From positions 1,889,501 through 1,953,500 of the forward strand of contig OY759275.1 of NCBI GenBank assembly GCA_963662155.1: a DNA stretch of 64,000 nucleotides, read 5' to 3'. Shown piece after piece: positions 55,634-64,000 of this stretch. This stretch comes from Lamellibrachia columna. Lineage: Eukaryota; Annelida; Polychaeta; Sabellida; Siboglinidae. The notes under the pieces were generated by a model that made no database searches, was not told the origin of the DNA, and was given only the letters and a program-made list of their open reading frames with translations. Position 1 is the first letter of the stretch. Each line of letters opens with the position of its first letter. Made by a program: the position numbers and the translations under genes.

Positions 55634-58630
55634 TATATACCTGGCTAGGGTTAGTATACCCTATACACCTGGCTAGTGTTAGTATACCCTATACACCTGG
55701 CTAGTGTTAGTATACCCTATACACCTGGTTAGGGTTAGCATACCCTATACACCTGGCTAGTGTTAGCATACACTATACACCTGTCTAGGGTTAGTATACA
55801 CTATAGGGGTTTTTAATGGCGGAAGACCTAAATGGTTACTTCAGTTCAGTGTTTACCAAAGAAGATATTAGTTCATTACCATTTGCTGATGCTAAATTTC
55901 AGGGGGCTAAATCTGACTATTTAGGTCCGTTAGTTGTAACTCCAGAATTGGTAGCTAAGAAAATAAAGGCAATGAAGGATAACAAATCACCGGGAGTGGA
56001 TGGGATTCCTCCAAAATTACTAATGGAAACAGTAGAACAAATCAGTATACCACTTGCAAGAGTATTCAACTTGTCATTAAAAGAGGGAGTTGTTCCGTTT
56101 GAATGGAAAGAAGCAAACATCATACCATTATTTAAAAAGGGTTCGAGAAATAAGTCAGAGAATTACAGACCGGTGAGTTTAACGTCAGTGATTTGTAAAT
56201 TATTAGAAAGGTTAATTAAAGACCATATGGTGGACTTCCTCGTTAAGCATAAATTATTAAATTCATCTCAACATGGATTCCTTAAAGCGAGGTCATGCTT
56301 AACAAATATGTTATGTTTTTTGGAAGAAATCACTAAGTGGATAGACGTGGGATTGCCAGTAGATATTATCTACTTAGATTTTCAGAAAGCTTTTGACAAA
56401 GTGCCACATCAAAGATTACTACTTAAATTAAAAGCCCATGGTATCAGGGATAGCATAACTGACTGGATAGAACAATGGTTGACTGACAGAAGACAACGAG
56501 TTGTAGTAGATGGAGAAGTTTCAAATTGGAAATCGGTTTTGAGTGGGGTACCTCAAGGATCAGTATTAGGACCTATATTATTCTTAATTTATATCAATGA
56601 CTTGGACGACAGTATAACAAGTAACGTACTGAAATTTGCGGATGACACAAAACTGTTTAGAAAGGTTAATACTGATGGTGATAAACAACATTTACAAAAC
56701 GATCTAGACAGATTAGTGAAATGGTCTGAGAAATGGCAGATGTGTTCAATTTTGGGAAATGTAAATGCCTACATACAGGACATAGGAACTTGAATGTAAA
56801 CTATAAAATGGGAGATATTGTTCTGGGTACTACTGTAAAAGAAAAGGACTTAGGAGTTACAATAAGCGCTGATATGAAAGTTTCAGAGCAGTGTGGTATT
56901 GCAGCTTCAAAGGGTAATCAAATTCTTGGATTGATTAGAAGAAACATAACATACAAGGGAAAAAAGTTAATTATACCTCTTTATAAAGCAATAGTTAGAC
57001 CTCATTTAGAATACTGTATACAAGCATGGAGACCATATCGTAAGAAGGATATAGATACGCTTGAACGCATACAAAGGAGAGCAACTAAAATGATTCCAGA
57101 ACTGAGAGACCTTAGTTATGAAGAACGCCTGAAAGAATGTGGTTTAACAACTCTAGAGACAAGGAGGTTAAGAGGAGATCAGATTGAAGTTTTTAAGATA
57201 TTGAATGGGTATGAAAATATTGATAGAAATATGTTTTTCTCACTCAAGAAGGATAGCAGAACTAGAGGACATGAGGTAAAATTAGTAAAGGATCAATGTA
57301 GATTGGACATCAGGAAGCACTCGTTCTCACAGAGGACAATAAATGAATGGAACAAATTGTCTACAGATTGTGTAACTGCTAGCAGCGTGAATATGTTTAA
57401 AAACAAGGTTGACACATATCTCAGGAGGGCGGGCTATAATTAGATGAACATTGTTGGACTCTCGATAAGCCAATGGCTTCCTTGTCCACTTGCCATCTGG
57501 GCCTTTGGCTTGGATGGCAAATCTTGTTAAATCTTGTTAAATCTATACACCTGGCTAGTGTTAGTATACCCTATACACCTGGTTAGGGTTAGTATACCCT
57601 ATACACCTGGCTAGGGTTAGTATACCCTATACACCTGGCTAGGGTTAGTATACACTATACACCTGGCTAGTGTTAGTATACCCTATACACCTGGCTAGGG
57701 TTAGTATACCCTATACACCTGGCTAGGGTTAGTATACACTATACACCTGGCTAGGGCTAGTATACCCTATACACCTGGTTAGGGTTAGTATACCCTATAC
57801 ACCTGGCTAGGGTTAGTATACCCTATACACCTGGCAAGTGTTAGTATACCCTATACACCTGGCAAGTGTTAGTATACCCTATACACCTGGCAAGTGTTAG
57901 TATACCCTATACACCTGGCAAGTGTTAGTATACCCTATACACCTGGCTAGTGTTAGTATACCCTATACACCTGGATAAGGTTAGTATACCCTATACACCT
58001 GCCTAGTGTCAGTATACCCTATACACCTGCCTAGTGTTAGTATACCCTATACACCTGGCTAGTGTTAGTATACCCTATACACCTGGCTAGTGTTAGTATA
58101 CCCTATACACCTGGCTAGTGTTAGTATACCCTATACACATGGCTAAGGTTAGTATACTCTATACACCTGGCTAGTGTTAGTATACCCTATACACCTGGCA
58201 AGTGTTAGTATACCATATACACCTGGCTAGTGTTAGTATACCCTATACACCTGGCAAGTGTTAGTATACCCTATACACCTGGCTAGTGTTAGTATACCCT
58301 ATACACCTGGCTAGTGTTAGTATACCCTATACACCTGGCTAGTGTTAGTATACCCTATACACCTGGCTAGGGTTAGTATACCCTATACACCTGGCTAGTG
58401 TTAGTATACCCTATACACCTGGCTAGTGTTAGTATACCCTATACACCTGGCTAGGGTTAGTATACCCTATACACCTGGCTAAGGTTAGTATACCCTATAC
58501 ACCTGGCTAGTGTTAGTATACTCTATACACCTGGCTAGGGTTAGTATACCCTGTACAACTGGTTAGGGTTAGTATACCCTACACACCTGGCTAGGGTAGT
58601 ATACCCTATACACCTGGCTAGGGTTAGTAT
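55634..58630. repeat. 28-bp minisatellite x about 45, split by a LINE insertion
   Basis: Units of CTAGTGTTAGTATACCCTAT plus ACACCTGG occupy 55634-55803 (about 6) and 57541-58630 (about 39). The array resumes in phase-like fashion (TATACACCTGG) right after the LINE tail. Variants GGCAAGTG cluster at 57830-57930 and 58195-58260. Confidence 0.95.
55806..57540 (+). mobile_element. CR1-like LINE, best copy, 5'-truncated, inside a minisatellite
   Basis: The RT frame (55816-56793) begins within the region before the RT fingers and carries NKSPGVDGIPPKLL, YLDFQKAFDKVPHQRLL (motif A), LSGVPQGSVLGPILFLIYIN (motif B) and KFADDTKLF (motif C with both Asp). A loss of one base near 56741, compared with the copy at 15150, shifts to the frame 56733-57443, which carries the C-terminal thumb and SQRTINEWNKLS region. 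The tail is two AATCTTGTTA units at about 57520-57538. Flanks share only TATA. No endonuclease or ORF1. Confidence 0.9.
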
Positions 58631-60192
58631 ACAACTACACAGTATATGTGATCCTCCATCATGAGCACGGAGAAGACAACAGAATGTGGGTTGAACAGTA
58701 GAGAGATGAGTTGGACGTAGGATTGGAATCATTGGAGGAAACTAAAGGCATCACTATGGGCAGAAACAATATCACAACAGTTGAAAGGGAATGTTCTGAG
58801 AGCATGTGTAATATACAGTCAAACCTGGTTATAACCTGGTAGTCGGGGTCCACGATTTCAAACCACACTGTATGCTAGGCACGTTTATGTGTTCTCATAT
58901 CTGCCACCAGGGAGCTACTAAACAACAGCGAACACTGCCTGCTGCACCAAGTCCAAGAACGCTGTCGAAGCCACTGTGTGCTGGCAGCACTTTCTTATAC
59001 GGCAATACATAGTTTATAGAGCTAATTAAACGAGTCAACTACCATCAACATGTATTATTTTTAAATGTCACACCCTGTTGAATCTTGAACTAAATAAAAA
59101 ACATGTATGTAAACCGTTATTGAATAGATCTGCTACATTGATGATGTACTGCACCAATAGGCCTATGAATCGAAAATAATAACCTGGATCTGAGCAGTCG
59201 AAAACATATATGATTTGACACATGCAGTATGTAAGCAGATTGACCATAGAAAATGACACTAGGTAGAACTAATGATTGCTTCACTTCATCTTTCAACCGA
59301 TCTCGACCGAAGCATAAATTTATAACACACCACTTAACATCGATTCATGGAAATCGTATTTCCATGCACCGATAGCACCTTGGGTTAGCATTTGGCATGT
59401 TGGTTTTGCATTGCGAAAACGATTAGATTGACGATGCAATGGAAGCATGCCATTTCACCCCAGTGTTATATTGGTATTGCATATTAAATTGCATTTAAGA
59501 CTGCATATCTTATTCTTATGGGAGGCGTATTTGTGAATCTCGATTGCAATTTACAAACCGCCGAAGTGAAGCCAGCGACAAGGATTGATGTCAGCAGCAG
59601 TGCAAAACAAACAACACGTTCATTGACATTGTTCACCTAATGTTTCTTGAGAATTATCAAAGCAATTCTAAGTAGGTCCGTTTGGCATTTACCCAATGGG
59701 GCAAAAAATCGGGGTCCACGACCGACCGCCTTATATTCGAATCCACGTAATAACAGGGTGCGTAATAATGAGGCATGACTGTACTTGTCTCGAGTCAGTG
59801 GCAATGACAAATCAACAACAACAACAACAACAACAACAAACATTTGTGAGAACGACTGGGTCCGGAGAGTTACAGGAGCAAGGGGAAGAATGATCTAAAT
59901 GAAGGGATTGGGAGGCAGGGAAGTTAATGGGAAGAATGGTAAGAAACCAGATGATATGAGCTAATCACTTGGTGCGGATGGATTACCAAAGAGATTACCA
60001 AAGAGAGCAGAGGCAGTGAAAAAGAAGGCCGTTGTAGAAGGGGTAGACCACAATGAAGGTGGGAAGATTGGGTAAAGAGGGATGTGAGAAAGGGGGAGGA
60101 GGGTGACAGGTGGAGGGAGAAGGCTGTCGTTAGGGAGAAATGGAAAGGGGTAACAGCCAGGACAGTGCAGGTGTAGAAGAACTAATCTCACC
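58631..60192. repeat. segmental duplicate S, copy 2
   Basis: Paralogue of 41223-42750 (see there). Without its 966-bp insertion and without the arrays of copy 1 the two align closely, notably 59870-60192. A CAA microsatellite lies in both copies (42357-42376 and 59814-59838). Confidence 0.85.
58816..59781. mobile_element. pogo/Tigger-like non-autonomous element (966 bp), TA target
   Basis: Ends are CAGTCAAACCTGGTTATAAC and, reverse-complemented from the right, CAGTCATGCCTCATTATTAC. TA is present on both sides (58814-58815 and 59782-59783). The paralogous segment at 42324-42325 has the uninterrupted TA, that is, an empty site. Tandem internal copies of CGGGGTCCACGA occur near both ends (58840 and 59710). 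No transposase. Confidence 0.8.
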
Positions 60193-60196
60193 CCAA

Positions 60197-60292
60197 AGAT
60201 TTAACAAGATTGCCATCCAAGGCAAAAGCCCAAATGCAAGTGGACAAGGAAGCCATTGGCTTATCAAGAGTCCAACATTTTTAATCTATGTG
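60197..60292 (-). mobile_element. CR1-like LINE tail, split by a hAT-like insertion (part 1)
   Basis: AGATTTAACAAGATTGCCAT through TTATCAAGAGTCCAACA matches other LINE tails. The LINE continues at 61658-61742 (TATGTGTAATTCGCCCTCCT...), so the element between them inserted into an existing LINE copy. Confidence 0.8.
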
Positions 60293-61657
60293 CAGGGGTG
60301 AGATTTAGCGGTCGCCTGGTCGACAGTGGCGCCCAAAAATGGCTTCGGGCGACTTAAATTTTTGACATTATTTTAGACCCAGCAAAAACAAACGGAATGT
60401 TAATAAACATTTCAGAAGTATTGTCCTTTCTAAATCGTATTTATGTTAACCATAAATAGTGTTTTCGTGACACGTTTGACTTTGCAAGAAATGTTGCCAA
60501 ACCATAGCCAAAGCTATATCAACAGGGAGCATTCACTGTATTTTTAATCAGCCACATCAACTGAACGGTCATTTTACACTGAAATAATAAACGGTCATGT
60601 TTATAGTCTTGGTGGTGCCGCGTGGCACCACTTTTATATATACTAGCAAAATGCCCGTCCCCAGGACAGGATAACATGGTAGTTTATACGTGACAGTCAT
60701 GGTAGCAATGTTTACAAAATGCCTCAGGCCAATATGCCATCAATACGCTCAAACGTATTACCAGGAACAACCGCATCACGCACATGATGCAATACTCGTT
60801 GCATGTTCAAAATGTTGAACGTCGCCTGAATTTAGACCCATGGTTATTTGTGTTGATTGTAGAATAGTGGAATATCTGCTTTCTACTGTCTTTTTATTGC
60901 GTATTGGGTGGGCGCATGATTTCTACTATAATTAATATAAACCGCCCATATGGCGCTACGTACTCTCAAACGGTTTACGTTCCGAAGTATTCGCAGCGGC
61001 ACGCATGGTTTCTGCAATTGTTGGAAGTTAACGTTTTACGCAGCGAACATTTTATTTACCATAAAAACCACTAAGAACCCTTGATATATGGGGTACTTCG
61101 AAAAAATAAAGGTGTTATGTTTCATTCGTGGGGTTGTAGATTAATCCCTGAAAGTTTGGCGCTGGAGGTGCCAGCCGTCTAGGAGGAAAACGTGAACATA
61201 ACCACATAAACATACATACATAAAAACATACGCTATCTCAATTATATTTACATATAATTATCTCCACGGTGCGCGGAGCTCTTCTGGTGATTTAATCTGG
61301 AACCAGCAAAACTGTTCAGTTCACAGGACCTGATGTCCTGTGACGCTTGGAGACTTTTCGCGTAGACTGTTGGTGTACCATGTTATGAAAGAAAAACAAC
61401 CTGTGTATAATTTTATACTGTATTTTATTCAGTATTATGTATCACATTCTATTGATCCTGCCTTAAAAATAAATGATTCAAAACTGTTTGTTTTTGATGT
61501 TTTTTATTTGTCGTTGATGTCGTTCATTCATTCTATCTTCAAAGTATTTACTTTCTATCATCAAAGTAGGCTACCTAAGAAGCTGTCGGGCTACTTCACT
61601 TTGCAAGGTTGGTAGCCCGACTGGTTACTTTCCATGACTTGCTAAATCTCACCCCTG
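60293..61657. mobile_element. hAT-like non-autonomous element (1365 bp) with 6-bp target duplication
   Basis: Perfect 17-bp terminal inverted repeats CAGGGGTGAGATTTAGC. TATGTG is duplicated on both sides (60287-60292 and 61658-61663), and the uninterrupted target can be read in other LINE copies (CTATGTGTAA). The CAGGG start is hAT-like. Subterminal regions share a CGACTGG- or GGTCGAC-like theme. The interior has no transposase. Confidence 0.8.
60612..60646 (+). other. Helitron-like 3' terminus, tentative
   Basis: An 8-bp perfect hairpin GTGGTGCC-GCGT-GGCACCAC is followed after 11 AT-rich bases by CTAG, as at Helitron 3' ends. The next base is C rather than the T usually found after insertion, and I found no 5' TC end, so this may be chance. 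Confidence 0.25.
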
Positions 61658-61742
61658 TATGTGTAATTCGCCCTCCTGAGATATGTGTCAAACTTGTTTT
61701 TAAACATATTCACGCTGATAGCAGTTACACATTCTGTAAATA
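61658..61742 (-). mobile_element. CR1-like LINE tail, split by a hAT-like insertion (part 2)
   Basis: Continues the copy begun at 60197; it encodes the last C-terminal residues and ends at ATTCTGTAAATAATGTG. Confidence 0.75.
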
Positions 61743-61975
61743 ATGTGTCACTGTGTCACTGCACCTTAGCACAAACAGAAAAATAATAACTTTTTCCTAT
61801 TTTCCACCAAAACACAAGGCTGCATAAAATTGTTATGGCATGGAAAAGTAACTCATCATTGCAGGGAAGTTTCCCATTCTTCCCCACAAGACCAGGTTTC
61901 CATAAATGTAGAAGTAGACGGCATAAACACCGCACTGCGAATCCACAATAAGACAACCCCAGCCACCGAGAACCG
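61743..61975. repeat. segmental duplicate T, copy 2, array unexpanded
   Basis: Paralogue of 43020-43975, with only about one copy of the region that became the 44-bp array (GGGAAGTTTCCCATTCTTCC). Confidence 0.8.
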
Positions 61976-61982
61976 CTTTAAA

Positions 61983-62310
61983 ATGTTGGACTCTTGATAA
62001 GCCAATGGCTTACTTGTCCACTTGCCATCTGGGCCTTTGCCTTGGATGGCAATCTTGTTAAATCTTGTTAAAAACGCCCTCCTGAGATATGTGCCAACCT
62101 TGTTTTTAAACATGTTCACTCTGCTATCAGTTACACAATGTGTAGATAATTTGTTCCATTCATTCATTGTCCTCTGTGAGAACGAGTACTTCCTGATGTC
62201 CAATCTGCACTGATCACTTACCAATGTTACCTCATGTCCTCTAGTTCTGCTATCTTTTTGCATTAGAAAAAATATTTTTACCAATATTTTCATAACCAAT
62301 ATCAATTTAT
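61983..62310. mobile_element. CR1-like LINE 3' pieces in opposite orientations
   Basis: 61983-62071 is a + strand LINE tail ending AATCTTGTTAAATCTTGTTA. Starting at 62072 the same LINE's C-terminal region follows on the minus strand (to about 62310; SQRTMNEWNKLS). The two pieces together make up the expected 3' end, but with the tail inverted. Same arrangement type as at 15503. Confidence 0.75.
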
Positions 62311-62756
62311 CAATATTTTCATAAACCCAACGGCAAACTAGAAGTTTGTTGAAGAGAAAGTAAATTAGGCACCTTTTAAAATGTTTTCCAATAATGCAAT
62401 ATTCCTAACTTTTGGGGCACAAACTCCGTCATATCTCAAAAATAAATAAATTAAAATGATTTTGGTTACATTTTTGGCAATGATAATTCCCTGCAAATAA
62501 ATTAGCCACAGTACACTGAAAATAAATATGAATTACTGTAATCAATCCCACATTAGTCTACACAGTAAGCAACTTGTTATCCAGTCACTGGTGTCGTCTC
62601 TAATACAACAAGCTTCTAATTGTTTAGTAAATAATTACGATAAATGGTATCAAAATAACCTTTTTCAAATAAATGAAATACACAGTATGCTAACTTTATG
62701 GCATGCTTCATAATGAAACATAGCACTGTGACTGTAACTACAATGTTTGTTTGCAG
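62311..62756. other. intron sequence before exon 9
   Basis: AT-rich. The last 60 bp (TAATGAAACATAGCACTGTG...) resemble those before exons 3 and 7 (TATGAAACATA). Confidence 0.5.
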
Positions 62757-62831
62757 TTTGCAGCATTGTGGGATTGCCATGGTCTCAGTGGCGCGTGCCC
62801 TGCAACATTGTACCAAAGTGGAACATCTTAG
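62757..62831 (+). CDS. LRR exon 9 (A-type, shortened to 75 bp)
   Basis: The acceptor is TTTGCAG and the donor AG|GTGAGT. It encodes LQHCGIAMVSVARAL and ends HCTKVEHLR. Compared with exons 3 and 7 it lacks three codons after CGIA, an in-frame 9-bp deletion. This shortens the loop between strand and helix of that repeat. Splice signals and phase are intact, so it is probably still usable. No further exon is visible in the last 1.2 kb. Confidence 0.78.
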   Translation, partial: FAALWDCHGLSGACPATLYQSGTS

Positions 62832-62861
62832 GTGAGTTTATGTACAATTGTATATGTACCG

Positions 62862-62863
<2 letters not shown>

Positions 62864-62925
<62 letters not shown>

Positions 62926-62990
62926 CACATATATATACACATGTATTTTATAAAAAAAATATTTATATATATATATACATGTAGGTATTT
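62864..62990. repeat. TA/TATACA microsatellite
   Basis: Long alternating TA with ACAC interruptions starting 30 bp after the exon 9 donor. Confidence 0.97.
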
Positions 62991-63189
62991 TATTTTATTT
63001 TTTTAAAGTATTTAGAATTGGTCAAAATGTAATTAGTAATGTCAAGTATTTTTCAAGTACTTTTACTTTTCAATTACGTGATGTAATGTTTAACTCAAAT
63101 TATTCACTACAAATAATCAATAAAATATATCTGGCATTCAGTATATGCATGACCGCTTTGTTCACATAATGTTATTTCCATATGGCATT

Positions 63190-63402
63190 GATAATTGGAA
63201 TTGGTACGCATAATTGGAATTGGTACACATAATTGGAATTGGTACACATAATTGGAATTGTTACGCATAATTGGAATTGGTACACATAATTGGAATTGGT
63301 ACACATAATTGGAATTGGTACACATAATTGGAATTGTTACGCATAATTGGAATTGGTACACATAATTGGAATTGGTACACATAATTGGAATTGGTACTAT
63401 TG
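63190..63402. repeat. minisatellite, 17-bp monomer x about 12
   Basis: Monomer TAATTGGAATTGGTACACA; the period is 17-18 bp with GTACACA/GTTACGCA variants. Confidence 0.95.
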
Positions 63403-63524
63403 AGGTGGAATCAAAATTAGTATTTGTAATTGGTGTGTAATTGGAAGCAGAATTGATTTAAAGTAAGTGGCTCCAAGTCTGTCTGTACTGAACAATGTGA
63501 CATGTAGGTACTTATATACTTTTA

Positions 63525-64000
63525 TTTTCAATGGTGTCCACGTGGAACGATCTAGACTGTTTGGTGACACTTACATGTGTCCACGTGGAATGATTTAGAC
63601 TGTTTGGTGGCACTTACATGTGTCCACGTGGAACAATCTAGACTGTTTGGTGGCACTTGCACGCGTCCACGTGGAAGGATCTAGACTGTTGTAGCCGTTA
63701 CACGTGTCCACGTGGAAGGATCTAGACTCTTGTAGCAGTTACACGCGTTCACGTGGAAGGATCTAGACTGTTGTAGCAGTTACACGCGTCCACGTGGAAG
63801 GATCTAGACTGTTGTAGCAGTTACACGCATCCACGTGGAAGGATCTAGACTGTTGTAGCAGTTACACGCGTCCACGTGGAAGGATCTAGACTGTTGTAGC
63901 AGTTACACGCGTCCACGTGGAAGGATCTAGACTGTTGTAGCAGTTACACGCGTCCACGTGGAAGGATCTAGACTGTTGTAGCAGTTACACGCGTCCACGT
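63525..64000. repeat. minisatellite, 41-bp monomer x about 11, cut by window end
   Basis: Units run CGTGGAAGGATCTAGACTGT, TGTAGCAGTTACACGCGTCC and A. Each contains CACGTGG, an E-box-type palindrome, and ACGCGT. The first three units differ (TTTGGTGGCACTTACATGTG), so the array has matured towards the right and continues beyond the window. Confidence 0.95.

Larger units (their letters stand above)
1269..62831 (+). other. LRR-encoding host gene, partial (9 exons, NLR/RI-like)
   Basis: Gene model joining nine exons, each preceded by AG and followed by GTGAGT or GTAAGN. All introns are phase 2 (codon split 2+1), so any exon can be skipped without a frame change. Exons alternate A-type (28 residues, C at about position 4, L..C..VE.L at the end) and B-type (29 residues, N.LSD.E core, M.SL..L at the end). 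That alternation is established for ribonuclease-inhibitor-like LRRs and NLR receptors. Such LRRs form a curved solenoid used for ligand or partner binding. No NACHT, CARD, signal peptide or stop codon is visible, so both gene ends lie outside the window. The family name is inferred from repeat type only; another RI-like LRR protein is possible. Confidence 0.8.

Noticed and set aside
60612..60646. A full Helitron
   Set aside because: Only a 3'-like hairpin plus CTAG is seen; no 5' end, no Rep/helicase, and the following base is not T.

Overview
The window is animal (metazoan) nuclear DNA, not bacterial. It has AT-rich introns with GT...AG exons, eukaryotic retrotransposons (CR1-like, RTE-like and other LINEs, DIRS, Ngaro-like), hAT and TA-inserting DNA transposon relics, a tRNA-derived SINE candidate, and very many minisatellites. 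An invertebrate deuterostome such as amphioxus would fit this mix of repeats and LRR genes, but that assignment is inference and no host marker proves it.

The only host gene I can support is on the + strand and is open at both ends. Nine small LRR exons lie at 1269-1352, 1547-1633, 3232-3315, 4272-4358, 18038-18121, 18566-18652, 48138-48221, 53706-53792 and 62757-62831. They alternate strictly between an A-type exon (84 bp, 28 residues) and a B-type exon (87 bp, 29 residues). Every intron is phase 2, so the exons join in one open frame. This is the A/B repeat pattern of ribonuclease-inhibitor-like LRRs, as in NLR (NOD-like) receptors. No NACHT, CARD or other N-terminal domain is in the window. 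Introns between equivalent exon pairs are recognisably paralogous, so the locus grew by tandem duplication of exon pairs or four-exon blocks. Exon 9 is short (75 bp) through an in-frame 9-bp loss.

The introns (194 bp to 29.5 kb) are filled with repeats. About 30 tandem arrays (monomers of 15-101 bp, plus two-copy duplications of 134 and 174 bp) cover roughly one third of the window by my rough count. Layout: 1-4.4 kb, exons 1-4 and two minisatellites; 4.5-5.7 kb, a TA-flanked inverted-repeat element carrying a LINE fragment; 6.5-10.3 kb, a 54-bp array and an RTE-like LINE carrying a 101-bp array; 11.2-13.3 kb, a 60-bp hairpin array; 14.3-16.5 kb, a CR1-like LINE; 18.0-18.7 kb, exons 5-6; 18.8-22.6 kb, an inverted-repeat element and a 68-bp array with higher-order structure; 23-24.4 kb, a second CR1-like copy; 24.7-31.8 kb, a decayed Ngaro-like element broken by three arrays; 32-33.5 kb, a 54-bp array and a LINE fragment; 34.1-39.6 kb, a nearly complete DIRS-1-type element on the minus strand; 40.8-45 kb, arrays and a SINE candidate; 45.6-46.6 kb, a hAT relic; 48.1 kb, exon 7; 49.3-53.7 kb, arrays and LINE pieces; 53.7 kb, exon 8; 54.2-58.6 kb, arrays with the best CR1-like LINE copy; 58.8-61.7 kb, a pogo-like and a hAT-like non-autonomous element; 62.8 kb, exon 9; 63.2-64 kb, two more arrays.

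I found no new enzymatic or defence system. The most unusual feature is that many minisatellites grew inside transposon coding sequence or beside splice sites. In several cases an unexpanded paralogue of the same sequence is also in the window, so the starting state can be read directly.
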